Shown here one piece after another: positions 17,778 to 27,580 of a stretch of 64,000 bases of DNA (the stretch's first letter is position 1; each line of letters begins with the position of its first letter). Source of the stretch: Paracoccaceae bacterium (GTDB lineage Bacteria > Pseudomonadota > Alphaproteobacteria > Rhodobacterales > Rhodobacteraceae); the NCBI GenBank assembly GCA_003605175.1, contig QWDA01000005.1, positions 275,763 through 339,762 of the forward strand, given 5' to 3'. A program made the position numbers and the translations under genes. The notes under the pieces are model-generated. The model did not search any database, had not been told where the DNA came from, and worked only from the letters and a program-made list of their open reading frames with translations.

Positions 17778-17809
17778 AAAGGGCGCCCCAGCGGGCGCCC
17801 TTTCCTTTT
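17778..17809 (+). terminator. Rho-independent terminator after degP
   Basis: AAAGGGCGCCC and GGGCGCCCTTT form a perfect stem with a short CAGC loop followed by CCTTTT, 24 bases after the protease stop. Confidence 0.92.
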
Positions 17810-18003
17810 GATGGTCCCTCTTTCGGGAACTGTACCGGTCCGTAGTGCAGACCTCTACCTCATGTCGCAGTCGCAAATTCATCCGTTTGTCGGCGAGGCA
17901 GCGCGACTGTCGGCCCACTCTACGTGACAAACCAGAACGGATGCGTTTCCCTGGAAACGGAGTTGCGTCTCAGTCCTGCGTCCCCGGGCCTTGACGTCTG
18001 CAA

Positions 18004-18178
18004 TGCCTTGCCCCCGCCCGAACAGCGCCGAAGGCGCCGGGCGAGCGCCTGCCCGTCCCGGCGGGCTGGCGCTCTGGTGACGTTCCGCACCGAACCATTC
18101 TACGGCGGGGTGGCACCATAAAGCGCGCCGCTCAACCGTCGCGGCGCCATCCCACGGGCTGGCGCTCGCCCGGCTTCT
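18004..18178 (+). repeat. dispersed intergenic repeat, copy A
   Basis: Begins TGCCTTGCCCCCGCCCGA, then CGCCGAAGGCGCCGGGCGAG. Inverted ends GCCGGGCGAGCGCCTGCCC (18036-18054) and GGGCTGGCGCTCGCCCGGC (18156-18174) pair with one mismatch. Related copies lie at 34525-34724 (same strand), 42047-42205 (reversed) and, partly, 27524-27574 (reversed). It fills most of the 526-bp gap between the protease and the VWA gene and encodes nothing recognisable. Confidence 0.8.
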
Positions 18179-18280
18179 CGCTTCGGTGCAACGGAAGGTG
18201 ATTCTCCCGGTCTCCGCCCGTTCGCGCCCGGCCGCGGAACGCGGCCGGGCGCGGATCGACGCCGCAGGCGGCGAAACCCC

Positions 18281-20329
18281 TCAGCGGGCCAGGCTCTCGG
18301 CCAACCGCATCAGCGTCACCGCCTCGGTCCGGTAGCCGAACGGGTCCTCGCCCCGGGCGCCGTTCGCGAGCGCGATGGCGTCGTCATAGCCCCACGCGCC
18401 CAGATAGTCGCCGCCCCTCAGGAGCTGTCCGAACCCGGCGATGGCGGCGGAAAACGCCACATCCCCGCTGGCCGGCACGGCGCCCGGCAGGATCGGCGTC
18501 TCGATCAGCACGCTCCGGTCCTCGCCGGGCCGCTTGTAGCGCAGCTTCAGGAAGCCGAGCTCCCCGTCCGTCGCCGTCGCTTCGGCGGCGGGCGCATAGC
18601 GCAGGGGCCCGTTCAGCACCGCGGGCGAGCCCACCGGCGTGATCTCGTAGATCGCCGTCACGCTGTGCCCGGCGCCGATATCGCCCGCATCCACCTTGTC
18701 GTTGTTGAAATCCTCGCGGGCGAGCGCGCGGGTCTCGTAGCCGATCAGCCGGTACTCGGCCACCTCGGCCGGGTTGAACTCCACCTGGATCTTCACGTCG
18801 TTGGCGATCGGGAACAGCGCGCCAGAGAGCTGGTCCACCAGCACCTTCCGCGCCTCGGAAAGCGTGTCGATATAGGCGGCCTGGCCGTTGCCGTTCTGCG
18901 CGAGCGCCTGCATCGTCGCGTCGTCGAGATTGCCCCGGCCGAAGCCCAGCACGCTCAGATAGGTGCCGCTCTTGCGCTTCTCGGCGATGAACTCCTTGAG
19001 CGCGTCCGGATCCGAGAGCCCGACATTGAAATCCCCGTCGGTGGCGAGGATCACGCGGGTCACCTCGCCGTCGGCCGCCATCCCCTCGGCCGTCGCATAG
19101 GCCTGCTGCAGCCCGGCCTGGCCCGCGGTGGAGCCGCCCGCCTCGAGCCGGTCGAGCGCGGCGAGGATCGTGCTCCGCTCCGCCGCCGGGGTCGGGTCGA
19201 GCACCCGGCCCGCGCTGCCCGCATAGGTGACGATGGAGACCTCGTCCTCGGGCCTGAGCTCCGCCAGCATCAGCCGGAACGACTGCTTCAGGAGCGGCAG
19301 CTTGTTGGCGTCCTGCATCGACCCCGAGGTATCGATCAGGAAGACGAGGTTCAGGGGCGGGCGATCCTCCAGCGCCGGCAGCCGTCCCTGGATGCCGATA
19401 TGGACGAGCTCGGTATCGGGGTTCCAGGGCGTCTCCACCACGGTGATCGTCGGCCGGAACGGGTCGGGCCCGTCCGGGGCGGGATAGGCATAGGGGAAGT
19501 AGTTCACCATCTCCTCGACCCGCACCGCGTCCTTCGGCGGCAGCGCCCCGGCCATCAGCGAGGAGCGCAGGACGCTCCAGGACGCGGTGTCCACGTCGAT
19601 GGAGAAGGTCGAGACCGGATCGCTCGCGGTGACCTTCAGCGGGTTGGTCTTGGCGTTCGCATAGGCCTCGGTATCGGCCTCGGGCAGGACGATCTGGTCG
19701 CCGGGCAGGGGCGGCGCGAGCATCTTCCGGGTTTCGGCCGCGGGGGCGCGCTGAGGGGCGATACCGCTGTAGTTCTGTACCGAAAGCGTGCCGGTCTGCC
19801 CGCCGACAATGGCGGAATCTGCCTCCGCTTCCGCGGACGAGGCGTCGGCGAGCCGTCCGGCGCTCTCCGGCTTCGGCGCCGGTGCCGCCGAAGGCTCCGC
19901 CACGATCGGCGCGGGCTCCACCGCCACCACTTCCTCGTTCAGCGGCGCGTCGACCGAGTCATCCACCACCGGGCCTGCCGCCCGCTCGCGCCGCGCCTCC
20001 TCGGCGACCTCGCTCACGAGGCCGGGTTTCTCCGCCTTCCGAGTCCCGAGATCGCCCTCGCGCACCACCAGCACCGCCGCCACCGCGACCAGCGCCGTCG
20101 TCGCGGCAAGGCCGCCCTTCGTCGTCAACACCCTGAACATGTTTGTCACTCCTTCCGTCAGGCGCGCCCAACCCGGGCGCTCCTGACTGGGACGCGCCGC
20201 CTGGCGCGATCCTTGGAGCCGGTCGAAATTTTTCTCGGCGAGCCGCAGATTGGCCTCCTTCCGCGCCGGATCCGGCGGCGGGGTCGCGCCCTTCATCGCG
20301 GCGCGGAGAGTGTCGAACTCGTCGCTCAT
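18281..20329 (-). CDS. membrane-anchored VWA-domain protein, YfbK type
   Basis: 682-aa protein. A basic cytoplasmic N-terminus (1-69) is followed by one membrane helix (~70-89) and an Ala/Pro/Glu-rich linker to ~200. Next comes the conserved pre-VWA segment (DPVSTFSIDVDTASW at ~237) and a von Willebrand factor A domain from ~328 with the metal site DTSGSM (333-338). A C-terminal DUF3520-like region completes the YfbK architecture. The domain should sit in the periplasm and bind ligand through Mg2+. Its start overlaps the stop of the upstream sigma-factor gene by 4 bp, so the two are coupled; it may take the place of an anti-sigma factor. Confidence 0.9.
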   Translation of the reverse strand: MSDEFDTLRAAMKGATPPPDPARKEANLRLAEKNFDRLQGSRQAARPSQERPGWARLTEGVTNMFRVLTTKGGLAATTALVAVAAVLVVREGDLGTRKAEKPGLVSEVAEEARRERAAGPVVDDSVDAPLNEEVVAVEPAPIVAEPSAAPAPKPESAGRLADASSAEAEADSAIVGGQTGTLSVQNYSGIAPQRAPAAETRKMLAPPLPGDQIVLPEADTEAYANAKTNPLKVTASDPVSTFSIDVDTASWSVLRSSLMAGALPPKDAVRVEEMVNYFPYAYPAPDGPDPFRPTITVVETPWNPDTELVHIGIQGRLPALEDRPPLNLVFLIDTSGSMQDANKLPLLKQSFRLMLAELRPEDEVSIVTYAGSAGRVLDPTPAAERSTILAALDRLEAGGSTAGQAGLQQAYATAEGMAADGEVTRVILATDGDFNVGLSDPDALKEFIAEKRKSGTYLSVLGFGRGNLDDATMQALAQNGNGQAAYIDTLSEARKVLVDQLSGALFPIANDVKIQVEFNPAEVAEYRLIGYETRALAREDFNNDKVDAGDIGAGHSVTAIYEITPVGSPAVLNGPLRYAPAAEATATDGELGFLKLRYKRPGEDRSVLIETPILPGAVPASGDVAFSAAIAGFGQLLRGGDYLGAWGYDDAIALANGARGEDPFGYRTEAVTLMRLAESLAR

Positions 20330-20874
20330 ACCTCGCTCTCCTCACGGTCCATGGCCCGAAGGCGTTTCTTCACCTCGGCCATTCGCCAGGCCACGGTGCC
20401 TTCCGACACGCCGAGAATTTCCCCGGCCTCGGCCTGGGTCATCCCCTCGTCGAGCACCAGCGCCAGCGTGTCGCGCAACGCCTCGGGCAGGGCGCGCATC
20501 GCATTGGCCAGCCAGTCCTGCCGCGCCGCGTCCTCGTCCATCGCGGCGCGGCGGTTCAACTCCCAGTCGCCCCAGCCCTCGGCGGCGCGGGCATGGGTCG
20601 CGGCGCGGCGGCGCCGGTCATGCGCGGCATTCACCGCCACCCGGTAGAGCCAGGTCGTGACCCGCGCGCGGCCCTCGTAGCCGGCGAGCTTCACCGGCAG
20701 GGCCGCGCAGATGTCCTGGGTCAGGTCCTCGGCGGCGTCGCGGCTCCCGGTCAGCCGGAAGCACAGGCCGAACAGCCTGTCGTAATGCCGCGCGAGCAGC
20801 GCCGCGAAGGCGTCGCGGTCGCCGGCGGCGGCGGCGAGGGCCAGGGCTTCGTCGGAAGTCGACATGCGCATCAC
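20326..20874 (-). CDS. ECF-family RNA polymerase sigma factor
   Basis: 182-aa extracytoplasmic-function sigma factor. Region 2 (YDRLFGLCFRLTGSRDAAED then LTQDICAAL, residues ~29-58) binds the -10 element and core polymerase. Region 4 (~125-175) has a helix-turn-helix in MTQAEAGEILGVSEGTVAWR. Length is typical. It is the promoter-proximal gene of a two-gene unit with the VWA protein; no classical zinc-binding anti-sigma gene is adjacent. Confidence 0.92.
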   Translation of the reverse strand: MMRMSTSDEALALAAAAGDRDAFAALLARHYDRLFGLCFRLTGSRDAAEDLTQDICAALPVKLAGYEGRARVTTWLYRVAVNAAHDRRRRAATHARAAEGWGDWELNRRAAMDEDAARQDWLANAMRALPEALRDTLALVLDEGMTQAEAGEILGVSEGTVAWRMAEVKKRLRAMDREESEV

Positions 20875-20926
20875 GATGGATAGGACGCGGGCCGCGCGTC
20901 AATCCTTGGGAGGGCAGCGAAAAAAT

Positions 20927-21484
20927 CTACCAGACGTCGCCCGCGATGTAGAACAGCCGGTTCCGCGCCGGATCGAGGATCATCAGCCCCTCGGTGGCGC
21001 CGTCATAGACCATGGTGGCGCCGGGGCGGGTCAGCGCCTCGTGCAGGAAGCCCTGGACCCGCTTGTTCCCGAGGCAGGGCCCCGACAGCGACCCGGCGGC
21101 CAGCGCCTCCTTGCCGAAGGTGCCGGTGCCCGAGAGCAGCATCGCGTCGGTCAGGTCTGTGGGCGAGAGCCCGGGGATCCGGATCGCCGCCACGCCCTCG
21201 GCCCGGAGCGCGGCCTTGGCCTTTTCCGGATGGTCCTGCACCGCGAGCCCGGGGCGGGGGCGGTCGATCCGGACATGGATCAGCGCGGCCGTGCAGCGCA
21301 TGTGCGACTCGAAATAATAGGTCTTTCCGAGGAAGAACCACTGTTCCAGATGCGCGCGCAGCGCGGCCTCGCCGTCGCGCGCGCAGCTTCCCGCGACCAG
21401 GGCCGCGATGAGGGCGGTGGCCAGGCGCGTCCCGCCCGGGATATGTCCTCTCCTCTTGGCCATGGCCCTTGCGCGGATCGACAT
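20927..21484 (-). CDS. conserved hypothetical lipoprotein-like protein
   Basis: 185-aa protein that I do not recognise as a named family. Residues ~18-33 form a hydrophobic signal followed by AGSCARDG, a plausible lipobox cysteine. The body contains FFLGKTYYFESHMRCTAALI and ends MILDPARNRLFYIAGDVW, with about three further cysteines. It is probably exported. It lies 53 bp upstream of the sigma-factor gene on the same strand and could be co-transcribed with it. A start seven residues later (MAKRRG) is also possible. Confidence 0.6.
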   Translation of the reverse strand: MSIRARAMAKRRGHIPGGTRLATALIAALVAGSCARDGEAALRAHLEQWFFLGKTYYFESHMRCTAALIHVRIDRPRPGLAVQDHPEKAKAALRAEGVAAIRIPGLSPTDLTDAMLLSGTGTFGKEALAAGSLSGPCLGNKRVQGFLHEALTRPGATMVYDGATEGLMILDPARNRLFYIAGDVW

Positions 21485-21626
21485 CGAACGGCGCAGTCTA
21501 GCCGGCCAGGGCTAACGCGAGATTTACGGACGCCCGACCGCCGCTGCCCGGGGATTCGCGGGCTTGCCGGTCGGAAAAGTTCCGTGGCTTCCGGGAATCA
21601 TCACCGAAACTTCAACGCCATACCGC

Positions 21627-21656
21627 TTGCAGTGGCCGGCTCGCGCGAATTAGCTA
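21627..21656 (+). promoter_or_regulatory. possible sigma-70 promoter of yejABEF
   Basis: TTGCAG and TAGCTA are separated by 18 bases, in a locally AT-rich stretch (GAATTAGCTATTAATTAATG) about 50 bp upstream of yejA. The match is moderate. Confidence 0.4.
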
Positions 21657-21704
21657 TTAATTAATGACAAGAACGACATGATCGCGCAGGACACGGAGAC
21701 TCCC

Positions 21705-23618
21705 ATGACCGCCCACCGGACGCAGTCTGCTGCCGCCCACGGCTCGCGTGGCCGGGCGCCCGCCCGTGCAGTCTGGGCCGCCACGCTCGCCATCGGCGCT
21801 CTCGCCGCCGGCTCCGGCTGGGCCCAGGAGGGCGAGAGGATCATCGTCAGCCACGGCTACAGCAATTTCGGAGAACTGAAATACGGGCCTGGAGAAGCAT
21901 TTTCCTACGTCAATCCGGATGCACCGAAGGGCGGTGAAATCAGCCTGGACGCACAGGGCAACTTCGACAGTTTCAACGTCTATACCCGCAAGGGAGTGCC
22001 GGCAGGCAATACCGGGCTCCTCTACGAGAACCTGATGATCCAGGCGGCGGACGATCCCTACAGCCTCTACTGCTATCTTTGCGAAACCATCGAATATCCC
22101 GAAAGCCTCGACTGGGTGGTCGTAAATCTGCGCGACGACGTGACCTTTTCGGACGGTACCCCGATGACCGCGGACGATTTGAAGTTCACCATCGATCTGT
22201 TCCTCGAGCAGGGGATCACCGAGTTCCGCAGCGTGTTCGCGGCGTACTTCAAGAGCGTCGAGGTGCTGGACGAGGGTAAGCTCCGCTTCGAGTTCTCTGA
22301 GGCTGCACCGAAACGCGAGCGGGTTGGTCTTGTCGGATTCTGGAACCCGTTTTCTCGTGCCTGGTTCGAAAGGACCGGTGCACGACTCGACGAATCCACG
22401 ACAGAGCCGTTCCTGGGAACAGGGGCTTACATACTTGACAGCTTCGATATCGGTCGGCGCCTGACCTACAAGAAGAACCCGGACTGGTGGGGCGCGGACC
22501 ATCCGCTCAATTCCGGGCGGTATAACTTCGATACGATTCGCGTAGAGTATTTCTCCGATGCCGTTGCCGCCCATGAAGGGTTCAAGGCCGGGGAGTACAC
22601 CTTCCGCAGCGAGAACAGCTCCAAGTCCTGGGCGACCGCCTATGACTTTCCGGCCGTGGCGAAGGGGTGGGTCAGGACGGAAACGCTGTTCAACGGGAAC
22701 ATCTCCAATGCACAGGGCTTTATCTTCAACCTTCGCCGGGAGAAGTGGCAGGATCCGCGTGTGCGGGATGCGGTCCGAATGCTGTTCAACTTTGAATGGT
22801 CGAACGAGACCCTGTTCTATGGGCTTTACACGCGCCCCTATTCGTTCTGGGGGGGCTCGGACCTCGCCGCCGAGGGTGTTCCGACTGAGGGTGAGCTCGC
22901 GCTTCTGAGGCCGCTGGTCGAGGCCGGACTTCTGGACCAAGGCATCTTGACCGAACCGGCCGTGACGGCGCCGGTGAACGACGCTGCTCAGAATGCACCG
23001 TCGCGGCGGGTACTGCGTGCCGCCTCGCAGCTTTTGGAGGAGGCTGGCTGGGTAACTGGGGACGATGGCTTGCGTCGAAATGCAAAGGGCGAGACGCTGG
23101 AACTGGTCTTCGTCGAGAACAGCCCGCTCTTCGACCGGATCGTGAATCCCTATGTCGAGAATTTGCGCCGGGTCGGCATCGATGCCCGCCTCGAACGGGT
23201 CGACACCGCGCAATACGTGGAGCGCCGACGCTCGGGCGACTGGGACCTCGTCAACCAATCGCCGGGTCAAGGTTTCGAGCCCGACACTGGGCTGAAGCAA
23301 TGGTTTGGGAGCGAAACGGCCGACGACAGCTCGCGCAACTTGATGGCGCTGCGAGATCCGGCGGTGGACAGGCTGATCGACGTTGTGATCGCGGCCGAAA
23401 CGCTCGACGATCTCAAACCGAGTGTCCGCGCGCTCGACCGGGTGCTTCGAGCACAGGGGTTCTGGATTCCACAATGGGAGAAACAGGAATACTGGGTCGC
23501 CTATTGGGACATGTATCGCCATCCCGACACGTTGCCGCCACTGGCACTCGGCGTGATCGATTTCTGGTGGTACGATGCGGAGGCTGCCGCGCGGCTTGAC
23601 GCGGCGGGCGCTCTGTAG
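21705..23618 (+). CDS. yejA: peptide ABC transporter substrate-binding protein
   Basis: 637-aa periplasmic binding protein of the SBP_bac_5 family, YejA branch. A signal peptide (residues ~20-42, ends GSGWAQ) precedes the mature sequence with [18 protein letters not shown] and [20 protein letters not shown], both family hallmarks, and the YejA-type C-terminus [19 protein letters not shown]. It captures oligopeptides, in enterobacteria microcin C. The ATG at 21705 has GGAG six bases upstream; the ATG at 21678 is less supported. Codon choice is visibly less GC-biased than in yejBEF. First gene of yejABEF. Confidence 0.93.
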   Translation: MTAHRTQSAAAHGSRGRAPARAVWAATLAIGALAAGSGWAQEGERIIVSHGYSNFGELKYGPGEAFSYVNPDAPKGGEISLDAQGNFDSFNVYTRKGVPAGNTGLLYENLMIQAADDPYSLYCYLCETIEYPESLDWVVVNLRDDVTFSDGTPMTADDLKFTIDLFLEQGITEFRSVFAAYFKSVEVLDEGKLRFEFSEAAPKRERVGLVGFWNPFSRAWFERTGARLDESTTEPFLGTGAYILDSFDIGRRLTYKKNPDWWGADHPLNSGRYNFDTIRVEYFSDAVAAHEGFKAGEYTFRSENSSKSWATAYDFPAVAKGWVRTETLFNGNISNAQGFIFNLRREKWQDPRVRDAVRMLFNFEWSNETLFYGLYTRPYSFWGGSDLAAEGVPTEGELALLRPLVEAGLLDQGILTEPAVTAPVNDAAQNAPSRRVLRAASQLLEEAGWVTGDDGLRRNAKGETLELVFVENSPLFDRIVNPYVENLRRVGIDARLERVDTAQYVERRRSGDWDLVNQSPGQGFEPDTGLKQWFGSETADDSSRNLMALRDPAVDRLIDVVIAAETLDDLKPSVRALDRVLRAQGFWIPQWEKQEYWVAYWDMYRHPDTLPPLALGVIDFWWYDAEAAARLDAAGAL

Positions 23619-23632
23619 GCGGGGCCGGTCGC

Positions 23633-24715
23633 TTGGGCGCCTATATCCTCCGACGGCTGCTTCTGGTGATCCCGACGCTTCTGGGCATAATGATCATCAA
23701 CTTCACGCTGGTGCAGTTCGTTCCCGGCGGGCCAATCGAGCAGATCATCGCCAAGCTCGAGGGTGGCGGTGACGTGTTCGAGGGGATCGCGGGCGGCGGC
23801 GGCGACACTTTCGACCAGAGCACCGAGGATAACGGCTATGTGGGCGGGCGGGGCCTGCCACCGGAGTTCATAAAGGAGCTGGAAAAGGAGTTCGGCTTCG
23901 ACAAGCCGCCGCTCGAACGCTTCCTCATCATGATGGGGAAGTACATCCGCTTCGATTTCGGCGAGAGCTATTTCCGCTCCAAGGGCGTGCTCGACCTCGT
24001 TTGGGAGAAGATGCCGGTCTCGATCACGCTCGGCCTCTGGTCGACGCTGATCGCCTACATGGTCTCGATCCCGCTCGGCATCCGCAAGGCGGTGAAGGAC
24101 GGATCCACCTTCGACACCTGGACTTCCGGCGCGATCATCGTCGGCTACGCGATCCCGGGCTTCCTGTTCGCGATCCTGCTCGTCGTGCTGTTCGCCGGCG
24201 GCTCCTACTGGCAGATCTTCCCGCTGCGCGGCCTGACCTCGGACGATTGGGACCAGCTCAGCCTCGTCGGCAAGGCGCTCGACTATCTCTGGCACATCGC
24301 GTTGCCGGTCTTCGCCTCGTCGATCTCGGGCTTCGCGACGCTGACGCTGCTGACGAAGAACAGCTTCCTCGACGAGATCAAGAAGCAATACGTGATCACC
24401 GCCAAGGCCAAGGGTCTGGCCGAGCGCCGGGTGCTCTACGGTCATGTCTTCCGCAACGCGATGCTGATCGTGATCGCGGGATTCCCCTCGGTGTTCTTCG
24501 GGGTGTTCTTTGGCGGCTCGCTGATCATCGAGACGCTGTTCTCGCTGGACGGGCTCGGGCGTCTCGGCTTCGAGGCCGCCGTGGCGCGGGACTATCCGGT
24601 GATCTTCGGCACGCTGTTCTTCTTCGGCCTCATCGGCCTCGTCGTGGGGATCCTCTCGGACCTGATGTATGTCTTCGTCGATCCCAGGATCGATTTCGAG
24701 ACGCGGGAGACCTGA
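23633..24715 (+). CDS. yejB: peptide ABC transporter permease
   Basis: 360-aa inner-membrane permease (BPD_transp_1) with about six helices. The N-terminal [19 protein letters not shown] and the acidic insert between helices 1 and 2 (residues ~40-80) are typical of YejB. The EAA loop is near [20 protein letters not shown]. It starts with TTG at 23633; no ATG or GTG lies nearby that keeps the conserved N-terminus. The gap to yejA is 14 bp. Confidence 0.94.
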   Translation: MGAYILRRLLLVIPTLLGIMIINFTLVQFVPGGPIEQIIAKLEGGGDVFEGIAGGGGDTFDQSTEDNGYVGGRGLPPEFIKELEKEFGFDKPPLERFLIMMGKYIRFDFGESYFRSKGVLDLVWEKMPVSITLGLWSTLIAYMVSIPLGIRKAVKDGSTFDTWTSGAIIVGYAIPGFLFAILLVVLFAGGSYWQIFPLRGLTSDDWDQLSLVGKALDYLWHIALPVFASSISGFATLTLLTKNSFLDEIKKQYVITAKAKGLAERRVLYGHVFRNAMLIVIAGFPSVFFGVFFGGSLIIETLFSLDGLGRLGFEAAVARDYPVIFGTLFFFGLIGLVVGILSDLMYVFVDPRIDFETRET

Positions 24716-24719
24716 GCGC

Positions 24720-25907
24720 ATGTCGGTCGCCGAAAACATGCCGCCCACCGAGCCCGCCTCGCCCGAAGATCGGCCGGCCCTGCCACCGAAGCGCGGGCGC
24801 TTCGAGCTCTCGCCGATCAACAAGCGCCGCTGGCGGAACTTCAAGGCGAACCGCCGTGCACTCTGGTCGCTGTGGATCTTCGCGGTCCTGTTCGGCCTCT
24901 CGCTCTTCGCGGAGTTCATCGCCAACGACAAGCCAATCCTCGTGCAGTACCGTGGCGGCTATTACATGCCAGTTCTGAAATTCTATCCCGAGACGGCCTT
25001 TGGCGGCGACTTCAGGACCGAGGCGATCTACCGAGACCCGGAGGTTCAGTGCCTGATCGCCTCGGGCGGGCTCGAGGATTGCTTCGACGATCCCGAGACG
25101 GTCATGGCTGAGGCGCAGACCGGCGTGGTGAACGGCGAGACGATCGAGAAAGGCTGGGCGCTCTGGCCGCCGATCCCCTACCATTTCTCCCGACCCGTCC
25201 CGATCCCCGGCGCGGCGCCCTCGCCGCCCACCTGGCACAACTGGCTGGGCACCGACGACACCAAGCGCGACGTGATGGCGCGGGTGATCTACGGCTTTCG
25301 CCTTTCGGTGCTCTTCGCGCTGATCGTGACGGTCTGCGCCTCGCTGATCGGCATCCTCGCGGGCGCGGTGCAGGGCTATTTCGGCGGCTGGATCGATCTC
25401 GTGTTCCAGAGGATCCTGGAAATCTACGGCTCGACCCCCTCGATCTACGTCATCATCATTCTCTTCGCGATCCTCGGGCGAAGTTTCTGGCTCCTCGTCG
25501 GCATTACCATCCTGTTCGGCTGGCCCGCGCTAGTGGGCGTGGTCCGGGCCGAGTTCCTGCGCGCGCGGAACTTCGAATATGTCCGCGCCGCCCGCGCGCT
25601 GGGCGTCTCCAACGCGACGATCATGTTCCGCCACATCCTGCCCAACGCCATGGTGGCGACGCTGACGCTGATGCCCTTCATCGTGACCGGCGCGATCTCC
25701 ACCCTCGCCGGGCTGGATTTCCTCGGCTTCGGCCTGCCGTCAAGCGCGCCGTCGCTCGGCGAGCTTACGCTCCAGGCCAAGCAGAACCTTCAGGCGCCCT
25801 GGCTCGGCTTCACCGCCTTCTTCACCTTCGCGATCATGCTCTCGCTCCTCGTCTTCATCTTCGAGGGCGTGCGGGACGCCTTCGACCCCAGAAAGACCTT
25901 CCAGTGA
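24720..25907 (+). CDS. yejE: peptide ABC transporter permease
   Basis: 395-aa second permease. The cytoplasmic N-terminus (1-40) ends LSPINKRRWRNFKANRRALW, the YejE signature before the first helix. A periplasmic section (~75-180) contains LGTDDTKRDVMARVIYGF, and the EAA loop is in VRAARALGVSNATIMFRHIL. The ATG at 24720 follows the yejB stop by four bases; its stop overlaps the yejF GTG start. Confidence 0.94.
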   Translation: MSVAENMPPTEPASPEDRPALPPKRGRFELSPINKRRWRNFKANRRALWSLWIFAVLFGLSLFAEFIANDKPILVQYRGGYYMPVLKFYPETAFGGDFRTEAIYRDPEVQCLIASGGLEDCFDDPETVMAEAQTGVVNGETIEKGWALWPPIPYHFSRPVPIPGAAPSPPTWHNWLGTDDTKRDVMARVIYGFRLSVLFALIVTVCASLIGILAGAVQGYFGGWIDLVFQRILEIYGSTPSIYVIIILFAILGRSFWLLVGITILFGWPALVGVVRAEFLRARNFEYVRAARALGVSNATIMFRHILPNAMVATLTLMPFIVTGAISTLAGLDFLGFGLPSSAPSLGELTLQAKQNLQAPWLGFTAFFTFAIMLSLLVFIFEGVRDAFDPRKTFQ

Positions 25908-27502
25908 GCGCCGCCCCTATCCTCGAGGTTCGAAACCTCCGCGTCGCCTTCCGTCAGGATGGCGCCGAGACCGTGGCGGTTCGCGGCATCTCCTACGAGG
26001 TCGGCCGCGGCGAAACCGTGGCGCTGGTCGGCGAATCCGGTTCGGGCAAATCGGTGACCGCGCTTTCGACCGTCTCGCTCCTCGGCGACTCGGCCGCGCT
26101 CTCGGGCTCGATCCGCTACAATGGCGAGGAGATGGTCGGCGCCACCGAAAGGCGCCTGCGCGCGGTGCGGGGCAACGATATCAGCTTCATCTTCCAGGAG
26201 CCGATGACCTCGCTGAACCCGCTCCACACGCTGGAGAAACAGCTCGCCGAATCGCTCCTCCTGCACCAGGGACTCACCGGCGCGAAGGCCCGGGCGCGGA
26301 TCCTCGAACTGCTCGACAAGGTCGGCATCCAGGATCCGGAGAGCCGGCTCGGCGCCTATCCGCACCAGCTCTCGGGCGGCCAGCGGCAGCGGGTGATGAT
26401 CGCCATGGCGCTGGCGAACGGGCCCGACCTCCTGATCGCCGACGAGCCCACCACCGCGCTCGACGTGACGATCCAGGCGCAGATCCTCGAACTCCTCGCC
26501 GATCTCAAGCGCGACATGGGGATGTCGATGCTGTTCATCACCCACGATCTCGGCATCGTCCGCCGGATCGCCGACCGGGTCTGCGTGATGAAGGATGGCG
26601 AGATCGTCGAGCACGGCCCCACCGCCGGGATCTTCGCGAACCCGCAGCACCCCTATACGCAGATGCTGCTCTCCGCCGAGACCGCCGGTGAGCCCGCCCC
26701 GGTGCCCGCAGATGCCAAGGTGGTGGCCGAGACCGACCGGCTGCGCATCTGGTTTCCCATCCAGCGCGGTCTCCTGAAGCGCACGGTGGGCCATGTGAAG
26801 GCGGTGAACGCCGCGAGCTTCACCGTGCGCGAGGGCGAGACGGTGGGCGTGGTGGGCGAGAGCGGCTCGGGCAAGACCACGCTCGCGCTCGCGGTGATGC
26901 GGCTCATTTCCTCGGACGGGCCGATCCTGTTCCTCGGGCGCGACATCCAGGGGCTGCGCTCGAAGGCGCTCCGGCCCTTGCGCCGCGACATGCAGATCGT
27001 GTTCCAGGATCCCTACGGCTCGCTCAGCCCCCGGATGAGCATCGAGGAGATCATTGCCGAGGGGCTCAGCGTCCACGGCACCGAACCCGGGCGCGACCGG
27101 CGCCAGATGGTGGCCGAGATCATGGAAGAGGTCGGGCTCGACCCCGGCACCATGCACCGCTACCCGCACGAGTTTTCCGGCGGCCAGCGTCAGCGCATCG
27201 CCATCGCCCGCGCGATGATTCTGCAGCCGCGGCTCGTGGTGCTGGACGAACCCACCTCGGCGCTCGACATGACCGTGCAGGTGCAGATCGTCGCGCTCCT
27301 GCGCCGGCTTCAGGAGCGGCACCGGCTGGCCTATATCTTCATCAGCCATGACCTCAAGGTGGTGCGGGCGCTCTCGCACAAGATCATGGTGATGCGCCAT
27401 GGCGACGTGGTCGAGGCCGGCCCCGCCGCCGAGATCTTCGATGCCCCGCGTGAGGCCTATACCCGCGAGCTGATGCGGGCAGCGATGGCCATTCCGGTCT
27501 GA
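25904..27502 (+). CDS. yejF: peptide ABC transporter ATP-binding protein, two fused ATPase domains
   Basis: 532-aa protein with two ATPase domains. Domain 1 has [23 protein letters not shown] and [12 protein letters not shown]. Domain 2 has [25 protein letters not shown] and [12 protein letters not shown]. Each ends in a KMxxH-like oligopeptide-transporter tail. It drives uptake through YejBE. Start is GTG within the 4-bp GTGA overlap with yejE. In Brucella and Sinorhizobium relatives, Yej transporters also affect peptide-antibiotic tolerance. Confidence 0.95.
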   Translation: MSAAPILEVRNLRVAFRQDGAETVAVRGISYEVGRGETVALVGESGSGKSVTALSTVSLLGDSAALSGSIRYNGEEMVGATERRLRAVRGNDISFIFQEPMTSLNPLHTLEKQLAESLLLHQGLTGAKARARILELLDKVGIQDPESRLGAYPHQLSGGQRQRVMIAMALANGPDLLIADEPTTALDVTIQAQILELLADLKRDMGMSMLFITHDLGIVRRIADRVCVMKDGEIVEHGPTAGIFANPQHPYTQMLLSAETAGEPAPVPADAKVVAETDRLRIWFPIQRGLLKRTVGHVKAVNAASFTVREGETVGVVGESGSGKTTLALAVMRLISSDGPILFLGRDIQGLRSKALRPLRRDMQIVFQDPYGSLSPRMSIEEIIAEGLSVHGTEPGRDRRQMVAEIMEEVGLDPGTMHRYPHEFSGGQRQRIAIARAMILQPRLVVLDEPTSALDMTVQVQIVALLRRLQERHRLAYIFISHDLKVVRALSHKIMVMRHGDVVEAGPAAEIFDAPREAYTRELMRAAMAIPV

Positions 27503-27523
27503 GGCAGCCCTTCAAACACCACC

Positions 27524-27574
27524 GCAAGCCGGGCGTGCGCCTGGCCGGTGGGATGGCGCTGCTGTGGCTGAGGG
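27524..27574 (-). repeat. dispersed intergenic repeat, partial copy D
   Basis: Read on the minus strand it gives CTCAGCCACAGCAGCGCCAT, then CCCACCGGCCAGGCGC and ACGCCCGGCTT. This matches the right end of copies A and B (CTCAACCGTCGCGGCGCCAT... CGCTCGCCCGGCTT). The left part is missing; sequence resembling an IS110 transposase begins about 55 bp further on. Confidence 0.6.
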
Positions 27575-27580
27575 GCACGC

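Noticed and set aside
17924..18121. 65-codon frame in the gap after degP
   Set aside because: It lies largely within repeat copy A and similar peptides arise from the other copies, so it reflects the repeat, not a gene.
18665..20647. 660-codon plus-strand frame opposite the VWA gene
   Set aside because: The VWA protein has clear domains; the opposite frame has none.
21657..23522. 621-codon minus-strand frame opposite yejA
   Set aside because: Antisense to yejA, which has a signal peptide, family motifs and operon context.
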